Origin: Setophaga petechia
Taxonomy: Eukaryota > Chordata > Aves > Passeriformes > Parulidae
NCBI GenBank assembly: GCA_024362935.1
Contig: JANCRA010000007.1
Span: 15,284,003-15,348,002 of the forward strand
DNA: 64,000 nt
Direction: 5' to 3'
Shown: in pieces, positions 11,691-25,795 of the stretch
Numbering within the stretch: position 1 is the stretch's first letter
Layout of the letters: each line of letters starts with the position of its first letter
Translations under genes and position numbers: made by a program
Notes under the pieces: generated by a model
What the model saw: the letters and a program-made list of their open reading frames with translations, nothing else
What the model was told of the DNA's origin: nothing
The model's database searches: none

Positions 11691-14600
11691 AACATGCAGA
11701 GCAAGGTTCCCATGGCAGTTAACTCACACTCAAGAACAATTTTGAAAATCCACAGTTTAATTGCCACAAATAGAGTTTTCTCCAATCTCTTCCTTTTTTC
11801 CCCCCTGCTTCATCTTAGAGGAAACAGTAAAATTATCTTACAGCAGATTTCTTTTTAGGTTGTGGTTAGGTGCTTGGAGAACAGTTGAATCTTTCAGAAG
11901 GTCCATGCAGCAAGCGTAAGAGTTTTGAGATATAACAAGATCAAAGATTTTGGATTGCTATATCTTTCTCAGACTCCCCTAACAGCATATTTTCAAATTA
12001 AACTCCTCCTTAGAAATACTCCTTCAGCTCAGCTTTTCAAAAAATCCCTGTATGTGATAAATCCACACAACTGCCGAGAATAGTCTTTCAGTTTCCATTT
12101 ACAGCAGCACTGTTCTGGTTTATCAGAAAAGTAAAACACACAAGTATTTACAGGAAAGATTTAAATTGTTTCGATGGGTTTGGTCTTTTTATCCTGCACA
12201 TTTCTAAACACATTAAGCATGTCTACATGTTTCTTTTTTTCTTTTCACTTGCTGAAGGAATCATTTAACAAACTATGGTCTAAATGGAAAGATTAGAGAT
12301 GTAGCTACAGTAAGGGTGTGATTTCATGGTCAGCTTCATCTAGTTGAACTCTGAAACACTACTGCAAGGGACAAATCTTCCTTCCCCCTATCTCACCTGT
12401 CTGTCCTCCACGCTTTGTGTCAGCACATGGAGATGCATCCTCAGCAATCAGGCAGATCTGGTCCCCAGTGCAGCTGTACAGCTGGATAAGTGCAGCTGCT
12501 GACACAACACAAGGACCAGGGACAGACACCCTTTCAAGACCTTTTTGGTGTTTAGAAATAGATTAGCCACGGCTGATATAAAACTACATCTAAGTATCAC
12601 CCCTTTTTGGTGAAGAAAGGAAACAGCAGATTCCCATGTTATTTGCTGCACAACAACAAATCAAATTGTTGACAAATAGTAGGCATTTGGCATACCTACC
12701 TTTATGATATGATGGTCATTTGGTAATACAAATGGAAAGAGATACATCAGACAAGTTTTTGTTTCAAGAGATCGGACAAGAAATGTAAATTAAACCAAAT
12801 GAAATGAAATTGTAAGAGAAATGTTATGGACAGGGAAGTGTGAGGCTTGAACATTCATTTTTCATTACTTTCATCTTCATCTCGGAAGTTACTACTTCCA
12901 AAACTATACTGAATATTGGTGTCATGCTAATTATGATTACATGAAAAGGTGGCTTAGGAGAAAGTACTAAACCAAATGGTGGAATGGAAAAGACAATGCA
13001 CGAGTGGCTTCAGAAGAATCTGGAGGAAGCCTTTAACATTTTTTGTCCATTGTCTGTTAAACACACAAAAAGACAGCAAAAAAGTTTCAAGTTCTGTAAA
13101 AAGACAAGTTTGGGGACTACAGAATGAGTAGTACAAAGTTAAGCTCTATTTTTAGAAACAGGTATTCTTCCTGTTGAGAAAAAGGGGCCACTTCATATCA
13201 GAAGAATTAAATAATAGGAGAGAAAGAGGCAGTTTCTCCATAGCAGTTAGCACTAGCCATTGTCCGTGCCAAGATCCCAGATTAGACAGACCACCCCTCT
13301 GATCCCGAACCACTTCTATCCAGCTCACTGCCCTTCACCTCAGCACCAGTGGCACAGTGCCTCCAGCCTTGACTCTGCAAGACAGCAGGATACAGACACC
13401 AGTGCTCTGTTCCGTGGTAGGATATACAGCAGCAGTTCCCACAGCCATCACATGGAGCTACGTGGATACCTAGTGCCAGGAAGGGTGGGGTGAGAGCACT
13501 TGGAAAGCAACTACTGAAAGTTCAAGTCAACAGGTTTGGAAACTTGGCAAAGACAGCGTAGACAAATAACTCAAAGTTTGCAGGGCACCTCTGTGACTGG
13601 TATAAATCAGATGAGTACTACTGAGTTCAAGGGAACCTGCCAATGCATGACAGATGAGCACCCACTCTTTTGCAAATGCTCTCCTGAGTCCTGGTATCTG
13701 AACTGCTTGGATCTCATCCAGTTTTCTAGTGTTTCCTCCAGGCCAAGATGAGAACCGCACAAAACCTTCTGCCATTCTCAACGCAGTGGAAAATAAAATC
13801 ACATTTGATCATGAAAGTTGATCCTCCATTTTTTACATCAGCAAAGATATAGAGGAGATGTAAAAAAGATTAAGGAACTTCCTCTCCTTCTTTCAAATCC
13901 CCACCCTGTAAGTGCTTTCCTGCTGCTGACAGAAATGAAAGTCAGGCCTGGCTGAATCCAGCAGAGACACCCAGAGGCACCAGAGCAGTGCTGGGCCCCT
14001 CCCAATGCCACACCACACATCAAAGCCTTTGAAAGGCAGCAGATCTCCCACTGTGCTGCAGCTCAGCTCTCACCTGAAGAGCTGCATACCTGGCAGCAGT
14101 GCACTCTGCAGCAGTGTCTCCTCTGTGACAGTAGGTCCTTATCTTCTCTGCCTTCTACCAGTGCAGTCACATGCTGCTCTCATGGTGCACAAATGCTGAG
14201 CAGCATCTCTGTTCGTCCTGCTCGTTCTACCTGCAGCCGCGGGTCAGCGCTGGCCAAAGCTCTTTATTTGCTGAGTGTGTTTGTTCTGGTTTAGGGCAAA
14301 TTTGGGAGGAAACTTCCAAAGGGGTTCCTCTAGAAAGCAGATTCAAGTGGCCCCTTCCTCAGCTGGTTCGGGAAAAGATTTTCTTGGAGAAAAGTGGAAA
14401 AAACCTGTTTATTTAACAACAAAAACATTCACAAGTACAAAAAAAATGAATAATATAAAACAATAAAATTTCTCGCTGTTCTGAAGAGACAGCAAATTGA
14501 GAAAGTCCTCGTGGGGCGTAGCTTGGCTCACTCAAGTCTCTTACCAGCCTCTCCTGTACTGGAATGCAGCATCCTGGGCCCTGGTGGGCCACAGGTGAGA

Positions 14601-17600
14601 GCTCCTGGTGTTTTTCTGGGTTTTCAGTCCAGAGCAGGGCTGACCAGTTCCAAGAAAAAGAAAAGCCACAGTCTGGGGAATTTCTCTGCCTCAGCTAGCT
14701 AAAAAAACTAACAGAAGCAAAGGAGAGCTCTGTCCTACTGTCTCTGCTGCAGACAGCACAGGCTGTGAGAAGGAAAGCTGAAGCTCTTATCAGTGTGTTT
14801 TTGAATACAGCTGCCTCAAACATTCCACCACTACTCCTTCTTGCCACCCCCCTCCCCTTCACTCTCAGTTCTAGTTCTAAAGGTGCAAAACTTATTTCTG
14901 GGCTAAAAACCAGATGAATGAGGATACAATTCATCACCATAAAGTTACCCCAGGACACTGAGCTTTGCCTACTGCTTCTGCCTCAGCTCACTTTTGAGGT
15001 GCTTGCTTTGACAATTGCCTTTCTACACAACAAGGTTGTCATAAGGATTTTTGAGACAACAAAACCTATAGTAAATGGGAGTCTTGATAATAGCAGAGAG
15101 ATCAGATTTCACTCAATGCATGCTGCACACACACAGGTCAACTGCACAAAGCAGGCACTGCTGAGCCCTGGGATGGAGCTTGCAAAATTGTTTTCCTGCA
15201 TATGCACAGTAGCTTTTTCCTCAGCAGCCACTGCCACCAGTGCCAAAAAGGCACCTAGCTGATGTGAAATATTGGAGGAAGCTTTTCTGTAAACTTCTCA
15301 TATGAAGCATAAGACTTCACTGGGCATTTAGAGAGGACATCTGGCAACTCCTTCAGTGGCCGACAGGATCTGGAGATGCCTCCAAAGTCATGCAGCAATA
15401 GACTGCTTAGTCTCAGACCTCACAGTTTTCAGGCTTACTGATGAAAATAAGTATGAAATAAAAATGTAAAAATACAAACAAAGCAAATAAGTCAAAAGCA
15501 AATCAAAACTTATCAAAAGTTAAAAGCATTTAATACAATTTGAAGTTCATTTCTTAACACAGTAAGGACTCGGCTACTTGAGCTGCTGATTTAGTTAATA
15601 TTTTGATTACAGTAAAAGATAGCTCCTAGTTGCAAGACCTAGCTCTATTAATACCAACTTCCAAAACAACTGAAAATGTCAAGCATCTGGTTGAGCCTCT
15701 TACAGAAAGTCAGACAGGGCCTGAACTCTAAACAGAGATTTGAATTTTACTGCATTTCAGGGCTAATTGTGAGAGGGTTGTAATATCAAGTTCCTCTAGT
15801 GTATATTCAGTAAAACAAACACAGTTCTCTAACCCCATCATTATCCCAAGATGCTGCTGTGGTGTGGGCTGAAGGGCTGGGAGAGAAAGGAGTGGAAGAG
15901 GAGAAAGAAGTTCCTCATTCCTCCCTATTGCCCTTCCTGTTTTCATGTCTGTTTATGCAGGGGATTGTCTTTCCACAAGCAAACAACTAGAGACAAGCTC
16001 ACTCCAAATGTATGTTCGCTCATGTTTCAAGCACTTGCTCTGTTCTTGCTGAATGTTTAGTTACACCATGAAAAATGGATATGTGGAATGAAGACATTTC
16101 CCCTTTGACTTGCACATTTGCTGAAGGTATGTCAAGGATCTGAGGCAAGGGGTATGGGCAGGCTTTCAAGATTCCCCCCCGCCACCTTCTCCTTTGCTTG
16201 CTTATTAGAAGAGCAATAAATATCAAGCAGACAGACCCTTCTCACAGTTACAAAGCCTACCTGTAACTGAGCTGGATAATTAGCAGCCTTGAAGATGATA
16301 TATGACTTTCATTACCCTTTGGGACTGGAGACTAAATGAGGACAGAGCTAATTGCCGTGCAAAGCAGTTTGGCATGAATGAGAAAAATGCAGGCGCTGTC
16401 TCCTGCCAAAAAAGGGCCCTATTGCTGCTCTGATCTCATGGCTGGTTTTTGCCGCAGGAGTTCACTTGGTGTCCATAAATCATGGTCTGCTTACAGCTGA
16501 AACTGCACTGAGTCATCAACATGCAATAAGCTGAGTGACAGATTCCAGCCTGACTACATTAGAACTTCAGACTTAGTCCTCCCCCCCCCCCCCACTACCC
16601 GTACTTAACAGAAAATTAAACCCAGACTACACAGACATGAAGGCTGTGAGAAACACAAGGCTTGTTTACTTGACAATAGTTTTTTAAGACTCATGTTTCC
16701 AGGAAATAACATCATGCATTTTGAAAGGGAGAGGGACACAAGCACTGAATTTATAAAATGACCCGCTGCTATAGCACTTGGCTTGTCCTTCCTCATGTAG
16801 TAACTGATTAAAATGTATTGCCTTCCTTTAATGATCTTAAGTGGCACTTTGTCATCTTAGTTCTTATGGAGATAGATTTAGTCAGCTAACTGAGAAAATA
16901 TTTTGCTGCTCTTTAAAATTAGGCCAGAAGAACCTGAAATTTGATTGCAAACCTGCTTCCAAAGTGACCTGGGGCATATTAACATCCATATTGTACTCTT
17001 AAGAAGTGTGGGCTTCTGGGGAATCTAACCCATCAGAGCAAAAGAGAGTCCTTGAAGATACTCTTTTCCTCTCCCCATTCTGTTTTACAGGAGATCTTTT
17101 GCTTTTCCCTAAAGGTACCTTAGGTCTATTTTTTTTTTTAGTGGAAGAGATTGTGCTGAATTTGCAATATGGTATCCTGTCAGATCCTAATCAATTAGCC
17201 CACATCAGCTCAGCATAAGGCAGATACCAATTTAACTCAGAGAGCTAAGCCTTCTGATTTTCTCTAAGGGCAGTCACATAATTCATTCTTTGTAGTGCCA
17301 AATTATATTTGACATTTAATTTAAAACTCAAGGTACCATAATGCAAAATCTCACTAAAAATAATGGTGATAAAGCAGAGGAACATTTCATTTGACAGTGA
17401 GGATTTTTTCAGCTTATTTATGCACCCAAAGTTTTCCCCTCACCCACCTTTCAAAGGCCCAAACTCAAGAGGTAACCACTTTCAGGTGATTTTTGCCTCT
17501 GCAGGTGCTTGCATACAGTAAAAGGGCACTTAAAGGTGAAGCATATATGGTGGTTGCTGATCACCTTTTGGTGGGTGAGTTTTGCCTCCCTGATGACACA

Positions 17601-20600
17601 AGATCTACTTTTCATGTATTCTTGCTGCTGCTGTAGATAGTAGAAAGAAATATTCCCATACAGTGGCTGGGCTAACTGGAATGGTTGTGTGTGGACTGGG
17701 GGAGGGGGAGTCAGCCTGAAAAGGTTGACTTTTTTACATTTAGAAGACCCAAGAAGAGAGAAAAAAAAGTGTTTAATGGCTTCATTCACCATGCTCTGCC
17801 ATGCAGCAGCTCCATTCACAGCTTCCTAGCACAATGGAAGTCTGGTGGTTCATCAAGCATGTCTAGACTCTGACAATGCTGGTTCATGCACAAATGATAA
17901 TAAAACCCCCAAGTTTTCCTCCTTTCTTGAAATGTGCAACACACTGTGAATCCATGGGGAGTCCTAGCCATGGGCTCACTCACCACTTCCAGTAAAAGTC
18001 AAACTCTAATAAAAGCACTGCTTGGAAAAATTGTGCAGCTGTCTCTGTCAAGGTGAGTGGCTTGTAGGACTGACTCTTTCTGTTGGTAGTGTCAAAATGC
18101 TAAGCAGCCAGAGATCTGCCTGGCTAATCCAGAACAGCTCTATGAGAAAAGAAAGTAATGGATAACAGCAGGCTCTGTCTGCATTGTTGAGACAATCCCA
18201 GATAGCAATAAGCAAAGGACATTGCTAGTGTAATCCTCCTGAGAGGGACTCAACTTTTGTTTTGTCAAGAAACAGCAACTACTTTGAAATAAAAAGAAGC
18301 AAATGTCTAATGTTCTCATCCTTTATGTGCCAGATTAGCTCTTGGGGGAAAAAAAAATCATCACTGGTCGCAACACGCTTCTCAAGAGAAGATGGATGAC
18401 TCAGATTCTGGGATGTTAGGTCTTACTGTGGATTTCAATCCCTGATTAAGATGAAAACAGTTCAGGGCTAAACTCGGGCATTTTTAGAGTGAGTGTAGGC
18501 CTCAGGTTAGGCATTCTTGCCCTGTTTCACAGTTGCATGTAGGTGCATGCATATGCTACTGGGAGACAAGCTCAAAATTTTGGCCATGTGATTGGATCCA
18601 TTTCTTTTAGCACTTGCTATGTGCTCCACATTTATGTTATAGAACACACAAGGCACTATCTGGAGTATGAAATGTGGACAGGAACAAAGTTGCTATGTAC
18701 CTGAGTGAGGGGGTGCATTGTCAGCATATTTGAAATCAAAGAAACTGTATTTGATGTGGATACAGAGTGGCTGTGTGACAGGTTTAAATTAGTGGAACAA
18801 TTGTGAGGGCATAAGACCGCTGTAGGATTTCCCTATCTTCCATCAAATTTCATGGTAGAATAAAAACACAACCTCAAAACTTCTGGAAAAGAAATTCTTC
18901 AGCATTGCATAATACGGAGAGCTCCTTTCTATGGTGTGTATCCTGCAATTCAGCTCTTCCAGACTTCCTGAGCTGAGACTACATCAAGACATTCTACTCA
19001 ATAGCAAGGATTTTGTATTTTAATTGTAAGGATAGGAGTACCTTCCTCAAGTCTAGATAACTGTTTTCTTAATCTAATTCTACTTTGGCTTTTATAGCAT
19101 ATTTTAGAGTTCCATAGTTTATTAATATTTTTATGTGGAAAACCACTTCCATTGGTTTAAACACTATTAACAATTTCAAGAAATAGAGATGAAGCATTCC
19201 TTATTGCTTTTTCATAAAATTTAAGATTGTATCATGAGGAATTATGCTGCCTTCATACCTCTATTTCTAAGCTCATTTTACTTAACCTCTTCTCATCTGG
19301 AAATCTTTCCAGAAATTGGCTCACTGCTTCTACCCATTCTAAATCCTGTATGTAGGGTCCTTTTGAGTTGAGGGCAAGATATAATTTTCAAGATGTCAAC
19401 CTACTATAGATTCATATCATACCAAGTACTGTCCCAGAAGTTTTTGCAGTTGTGAATCTGTGTAGGTACACCTGTAACTCCTCACCAACTGAATAGCAAT
19501 ATTTTGGCACACAAACGAAAAAGTGCACAAAATATTTAAAATATTCAAACAAACAAAAGGTTCTGTACCAAATTCTTAAGAATATTCATCTTGATAAATA
19601 TTTCTTCAAAATAGTTTGAATCTTCTCAGAAAGGAAATTATGGGGGAACTGATACAATTGTATTACTGTAAAGAAGCTGGATTAGCTAAATGGCCATTTT
19701 AGTCCATTTATACCACTAGTTTTTTAATATTGCAGGGACAGAAGCTTTAAAAAAAGGTTTAATTTAAAATGGTAGCAAAAAGTATGTAACCAGTAAATAT
19801 CTAGATTGGAAAACTGACATTTTGTACTACAAAGAATCATTAAATAGAAGGGAAGAGATAAGGGCACTGGCTGAGATTTCAGACCTTCAGATACATAAGT
19901 TGGTTCCAAGTGCTGAAAACACTTTCGCTAAAACAAAGAAAAAAGTAAACAAGAGTCTAACTTTAAATTCATGCTTTATGAAGGTCTTGTTCTTAATCTC
20001 CCTTCATATGTGGGATTTACCATATTGCTTTTCAAGGAGTCTATAAAACATGGGGAACTGACTTCAGAGGCCTTGCATCCAGTAAGAAAGCTGATTTTTA
20101 ATTACGTTGTGCAAAAACATTAGCAATAAAATCCCCTTATAAATAAAAACAGAAAACTAAATCATAGTGTAGGAAGCCATAAGGATTGGAATGCAGAGAG
20201 AGACTCAAAGAGAAGATGCAAATGACCTCGTGACACACATTTCTAATTTCTGAGGAGAATTCTACTTCAGTTCATGGTGTTGGAACGGAGGTTCAGAAAA
20301 CATCTTGTTTAGTCCTTGTTTAAAATTCTCCCAGAAAAATGGATTATAGTTTCTTTAAATCACTCCTGCTACAGGATTTTATAATTAATAGCCCAGACAC
20401 ATTTGTCACCATTCCTAATCATGGATATTGTGTGAAGATTTCAGTAAGCTCTATTTTGTCCCAGTTTAAATTCCTTTAAATTCTTCCAAGCTCTATTGTG
20501 GAATAACTCTTTGCATAATCTAAACTTGTGTTTGACCCCTGTTCTGGGTCCTTACCATAGCTGTATTGAGGAGCATTTTTCCAAAGCCCAAAGAGCAAAA

Positions 20601-20884
20601 ATGTCAAACAATTTTGATTTCCTGGCCACTGTCTGTCCATCCAATCTGAGGAGCTATAGTATCTTACATTTTCCTTGTTACTGACCAAAGTATTTCTGAA
20701 ATTCCAAGTTAATTTGCATCACAACATTCCAAGTACTGTAAGAGGTTAAACCCTGTTTTTCCAATGGAATAAGCACGGGTTACTGCTGCTCCACATGCAA
20801 TAAAAATAAATTCTCTAGACAAAAACAGTACAGTCTCGACTGCCAGATAACATAAGATGAAAAATAAAGGACTTCTTTTTCTCA
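11691..20884. other. gene-free stretch
   Basis: No gene was recognised in about 9 kb. Between 13.2 and 14.7 kb the sequence is somewhat GC-richer and carries several overlapping frames of 60 to 90 codons without domains. A 122-codon minus-strand frame (17451-17819) includes a homopolymer stretch and a proline run but no known motif. The C run at 16581-16593 is listed separately. Confidence 0.55.
16581..16593 (+). repeat. 13-bp poly-C run
   Basis: Thirteen consecutive C residues are flanked by TTAGTCCT and ACTACCC. On the minus strand this is a G13 run, which can form G-quadruplex structures and is prone to sequencing length error. No gene or promoter is visible next to it. Confidence 0.9.
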
Positions 20885-21003
20885 CATTATAGTTTAGGAA
20901 ACAAAGGCTGAGAGAGAAAAAATGTTTGGCCCAAGATTGCCAAGGCTAGGCAAAACAAGGACAAAAATTGAGTCCAGATTTCTTCAGACTCATTATGGTT
21001 CCT
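20885..21003 (+). repeat. MIR SINE relic, sense orientation
   Basis: The string TTTAGGAAACAAAGGCTGAG, then AGAGAAAAAATGTTTGGCCC, AAGATTGCCAAGGCTAGG, and later GAGTCCAGATTTCTTCAGAC, follows the MIR order 'gatgaggaaactgaggcacagagaggtt...ttgcccaaggtcacacagctag...ggattcgaacccaggcagtctggctcc' step by step. Divergence is high, as expected for a family that was active before the bird-mammal split. No coding capacity is expected. Confidence 0.65.
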
Positions 21004-24000
21004 GTATCACATGATCATTTTGCTCACTAAATGAATGGCAATCACAGCCTGACCAGCAGCCTACTGAATTCAACATGAAGAGCTCTTGCTGTTTCCAAAG
21101 GGGATTTTGATTTTGAGTCCATTGGGTTACTCAATGCATACAAGCAAAAGAAGCCTGCAGCTAGAATAAAAGCTAAGGACATGCCACAGCAGACTAGATT
21201 TCTTCTTTTTTAAGGCATCTCTAATTCATTTGCCATGAATAATATAATATTCACGGAGTCCCATCTGGTGTTCAGTTTTGTGTATAAGTGCTTTGCATTG
21301 TTGGTCTGATAATTTCAACTAAACCTGGTAAAGTGACATACAGGGCCTTGAAAACAGTAGTGGGATAAAAAGAAATAACAAATTGAATAAAGGAGAAAAA
21401 ATAAGCTTGCTTTAGTCTGTAAGGAACAAAATTGATGCCTTTTAACCTTACACTTAAGTTCCACACCATTACTTTTTAAAATCAGCTGGAAATCATTTAA
21501 AATCAAATTGATTTTGGCTTTTACATTCAGATACACATCAGTTTCTCACTTACTGGCCTATATAAGTAATGCCTTCAGCCAACTTGTGTTTAGAATGGGT
21601 TGAAAATCAGTTTGTAGATTCACATGCTTATTGGAATTTTCTCATTTCCATTTCACTCAGAGCCAATCACGACCAGTTTAACTTGCTGGGGAATATGTCA
21701 AGAGGCTGATTTAATGGGTGTTGCAGCAAAGAAATGGCTCTTAATACAGTGATTTTTTTTCTTATAACACATTGTCTATTGCCAATTTTATGCCAATAAA
21801 TGGAAAGATAATCAGAACTGTTAATATGTATTCTGAAGAGCTCTCTTCTCCATCATATGTAGACAACCATGAAAGAACTGTAAAATCCCATGAAAATTTT
21901 TCCTAGTTTACATCTGTTCCTTTCTACTAACAAAAAATCTGGAGTATCTGCAGCCTTCCATGTATGGACTGGAAGGGTAGGCTTCTGAAATGGACACTCT
22001 CCTGTTCACCTGCTGCCATCCAACTGTGGATCATTTGGACTGGATAACTGCTATCTGAACTGACATTTAGTCATCCAGTCTGAGAGCAAGTGTGCTGAAA
22101 TAAAGCAACATAACATGCTATCAAGGCTGTAATAGGACATAGAACACCTGCCATTGACTTGGATAGAAAGGATAAAATGCTCTGAATTGCTTTGTTTTCA
22201 ACATACTCTTCCCCATACTCCTCACATGTCCATTTTTACCTAATTTGTCACTGATGCATTAAGGAGAGAGAAATGGTTGGAGAACAAGAAAATGTGAAGC
22301 AGATGCCCAAGTTCTATTACTAACTCTGTTGGTGACTGGATAACTGTTTATATCGTTGTATTGAGTTCATTGATTTAGATGGCTTAGTTTTAGGTTTCCA
22401 AACTGAGAAGATGCACACTGCCTGCCTTCCACTGTGAGTCAGTACTTCAACACTCATCATCTTCAAAAAAAGAGTTAGAATGAGTCTGCAATTAAGGTGG
22501 TAAATATGCCTCAAGCTCTGCATCTAAAAACTCAAAACTTACAATTAAATGATATCAGGAAAAAACTGACTGTAAGCTCACAGTAATTCAATTAAGTTGT
22601 CTCTAAATGAGAAATTAAAAATGCATCACAAAGAGAGATACTGTGGGTTTAATCAATTGCTTTAAGGGTCTCTGCAAATCTCAAATAAGATGTAAAAAAT
22701 CCGTGTGCAAATATTACATTGCAGAGATGATGAATGGGAATGGAGTGGGAGGTTATATAACCTGATAATATCAAGGATATGAAAGAGCTTAAACTATTTA
22801 ACTATTCAGCAGTGAAAAGAAGTCAAGAAGGATCACCGCAGACAAGGACTGGAAATACAATATAGAGGCTGACTTGTGCAGCCTGACATTCTGCTTCAAA
22901 GAGTATTAGTGCTAGAGAGTAGTTACAAAACTATAAGTCTTTAAAAACAAGTCTGCTTTAATAAATATTTACTAAATTGTATAAGGATTGCCTGGCATCA
23001 AGCTATAAATATTAAATTGTAATGTATATGTTAAAAGAATGGTGCTTTTTCAAATAATCAATTTAAGATTATAAGAATTTTTGGGTTAAAAGTAAAAATA
23101 ATAATAAAAAATCACTGAAAGTCAAACAAAAATAGTGACAGTTAAATTCCAAAAGAACAATCCACTCAGAGTTCCTTTCATGTGCCAAAAACTATTATTT
23201 ATATTGTTTATGCACTTTCATCATGACAGCCCTAACACTGAGCAGAGCAGATAGAGTCTAACAGTTACCACATTAGAGAAAAAAAGCTCTCAAAAGGTAA
23301 ATAAAGTGAAGTGAGGCTATATTTTTGGATCTTGGGAGATGTAAGGCCATTCTGATATTCTGCTTATGACAATTATTTTATATTGTTTAATGAATTTCTG
23401 TACTCTTTCGACAAAACAAAGATTGGATCAATAACTAGAGCCTGCACTTAAAGGAAGCACTCTATTAAAACTGGTTTTGTTTGTGCCTGGAGAATCAGAA
23501 CAATTCCAGACAGTTTGTTTCATATTTTACTTGAAAGCTCCTGTTCCATTAGTATGATATAATTTCTGAGACAAAGCTCAACCACAGTGTCTTTCCCCTT
23601 TAAAAGGTAATGACACCATCTAAGCAAAAATAACAGTGGGGGGAAAAAAGACCCCCATTATAGCAAACTGTGGTATTAATGAAATTCTGTTTGTATTAAA
23701 ATTTTCTTTCAACCCTGGTCTTCGTGTTCAGGGGGATAGTGTCAACCTGTCAAACTTTTAATCAAGATCAGTTCATTGATGCTTCCATTATGTCAAAATG
23801 CTTCACCTAGGTGACTTCAAGGGGAGACAGCAGGTCTGACTTTCTCAACATCCAAGGCTATGAATTTTTCATTTCTCACCCCTCAACTTTTAATTTCTAG
23901 TATATGTATGTGGATAGACACAATGTCTTTTTTCTTTTATCAAATCCATAAATAGTGTACATTTCAATCAAGTTGTAAGGTCAAGAGATTAAAGAAAGGT

Positions 24001-25534
24001 AAATACACAAAAGGATAATTTCTTAAATTTTAGGCTGGTAAAAGGGGATAGTTAGAGGACTTTAATCTATGCCTTCACAAAATCTTTTAAATGACAGCTT
24101 CTTCAGCCAAAACTTCACCACACAGATATCGTTATTCACAATCTAGAATCTCCCTACAAATTATTTCACTGAGGTGTTGCATTTGCAAATGTGCTGATAA
24201 TAATGATATCATTCAGCCTACTAAAGAATCCTTTATTGCACAGAAGTCAAATTTGGGGTCAGGTCATGACCTCCTGCAGTAGCTGCTATCCATCAGCAAG
24301 ACTGAAATGTACAAGATATCAGCTAAATGAAGCACCTGAACTTCGTGCTCTGTTGGCAGAATGCTTGATTTGGAAGACAAAAATTAAAGCCCCCACATGA
24401 CAGCTTTACAATGCCTTCCTCTGCAGCTTATCACTTACTAACCTGCTGCAAGTGAAGTTATAAGGGTACTGTGACTAGGAAAGGCTCCCTCTCCCCAGTT
24501 CCAGGGAACCTAAATGATTGCTTAAGGGTGTTAAGAAGGTGACTGAGAACAGCCTTAAAAGAGTTCTGATTTCCATCTCAGCATCAGCACAGTATGTCAT
24601 TGACCCTGTGTGATAGGCAGAAAGTTCTTTATACTGTGTGCTACAGACAGAAAGCAAGTCCCAAGGAGATGAGTCCTTCCAGGATCTCAATTTAGTCCTG
24701 CAAAGATTTTACTGAATTTCTCTAATAGAGCTTTTGATTCAACAGTTTCTAGCATACTCACAAACAAAGCCACATTTTTGCATTTACAGTAAGATTCCTT
24801 ATTTATCAATTAGTTATATAGCGAGATGAGTTTTGACTTTGTTGCTTCATGATTAGGAAGTGAAGTCAGGGAGAATTATGACAACCTGAACGTATGGTTA
24901 AAGGAGCTTCCAGATCTTGAGTTTTTAAATAAGTTCACAAAGGCATTTAAATGGGGAGTATACTACATAATCCATCTAAAATATTTACTTTTCGCTCTTC
25001 TGCCAAAGGAAAGATTCTCATCCAAACAATTTGGTGGGTTTTGTCGTGTTTTTTAAACATATCATGTATAATTAAAAGATGACTATATGAGTCATTTATA
25101 AAGCCAAACAACAATACCAGAACTCTCACAATGTGAAATGACCAGCTAATTACAAGACTGGCTTAAATTATGTTCCTAAGTATTACTTGTTCTTTCCGAA
25201 ATGGGCTGGATATCTGTACTATTAATTCAGCCCCAAAGACCAATTTCATTCTTGCAAGCATATTGCACATTTAAAATGTAGCAAGGTTTAAATCATCTAA
25301 GCTTATTTTTTTAACTTCCAGTATTTCATTACTGTACTTAATGGTTTGAACATTATTTTATACAAGTACAATATAGTTTTATTGCATGATGTAAATAAAA
25401 AAACAACCAAAAAAGGAAACCTGTGTCCCATTTTCTTCCGAAAGAGATAAGAAGTGATGGGACAGTAGACCTAAAATACAGTGATGTTTTGCTTACAGAC
25501 AGGAAAAGCTGAAGGTTGTTCAACATATGCTTAA
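21004..25534. other. gene-free stretch
   Basis: No gene was recognised. Near 23192-23310 there is a faint resemblance to an old archosaur repeat (a 'ttattatttgtattg...gcac' start), too weak to call. A segment at 22975-23115 is very AT-rich. Frames of 60 to 75 codons occur, without domains. Confidence 0.5.
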
Positions 25535-25795
25535 TTGGAAGATACATACTCTGAGTATTAGGAACATATTCTGAATTTGTACGCCCCTCAAGATCGGATT
25601 GGCAGAAATATAAAGAACCTGAGCCAGCCCAATCTTTCTCTTATTGTAGTGAACTGGAACATTGACAGCTTTGGCTGGGCCAAAAGAAGGCACTAATTTA
25701 GGCCCTGTGGCTTCTGCACTGGAGTAGGTTTTGTAGCTGGGAATCACAGCTTTGAGAGACTCATCCTGGGGGATAAAATATGAAATGTGCTGCAT
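25535..25795 (-). pseudogene. possible decayed gypsy-type protease fragment
   Basis: A minus-strand frame of about 90 codons contains, in order, KTYSSAE, then FGPAKAVNVPVHYN, then SANPILRG. In Ty3/gypsy pol proteins the C-terminal half of the aspartic protease has the order 'L-x-TYTGE', 'G-x-x-x-V-x-V-x-YN', 'G-x-GP-x-LLGRDWL', so order and spacing agree fairly well. The D-T/S-G catalytic motif expected about 30 residues upstream is not visible, and no reverse transcriptase follows toward lower coordinates. On the minus strand an acceptor-like TATTTTATCCCCCAG precedes the frame, so an unrelated exon is an alternative. This is inference from short motifs; it is weaker than the integrase call at 28 kb. 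Confidence 0.4.

Noticed and set aside
11231..11722. Overlapping 115-129-codon frames on both strands
   Set aside because: They coincide with the GC-richer CR1 5' UTR-like repeat; three frames open at once indicate composition, not coding.
17451..17819. 122-codon minus-strand frame with proline and glutamine runs
   Set aside because: Spans homopolymer stretches and shows no domain; no splice or start context.
23192..23310. Possible old archosaur repeat starting CTATTATTTATATTG
   Set aside because: Only the first 15 to 20 bases resemble the remembered repeat; the rest does not follow.
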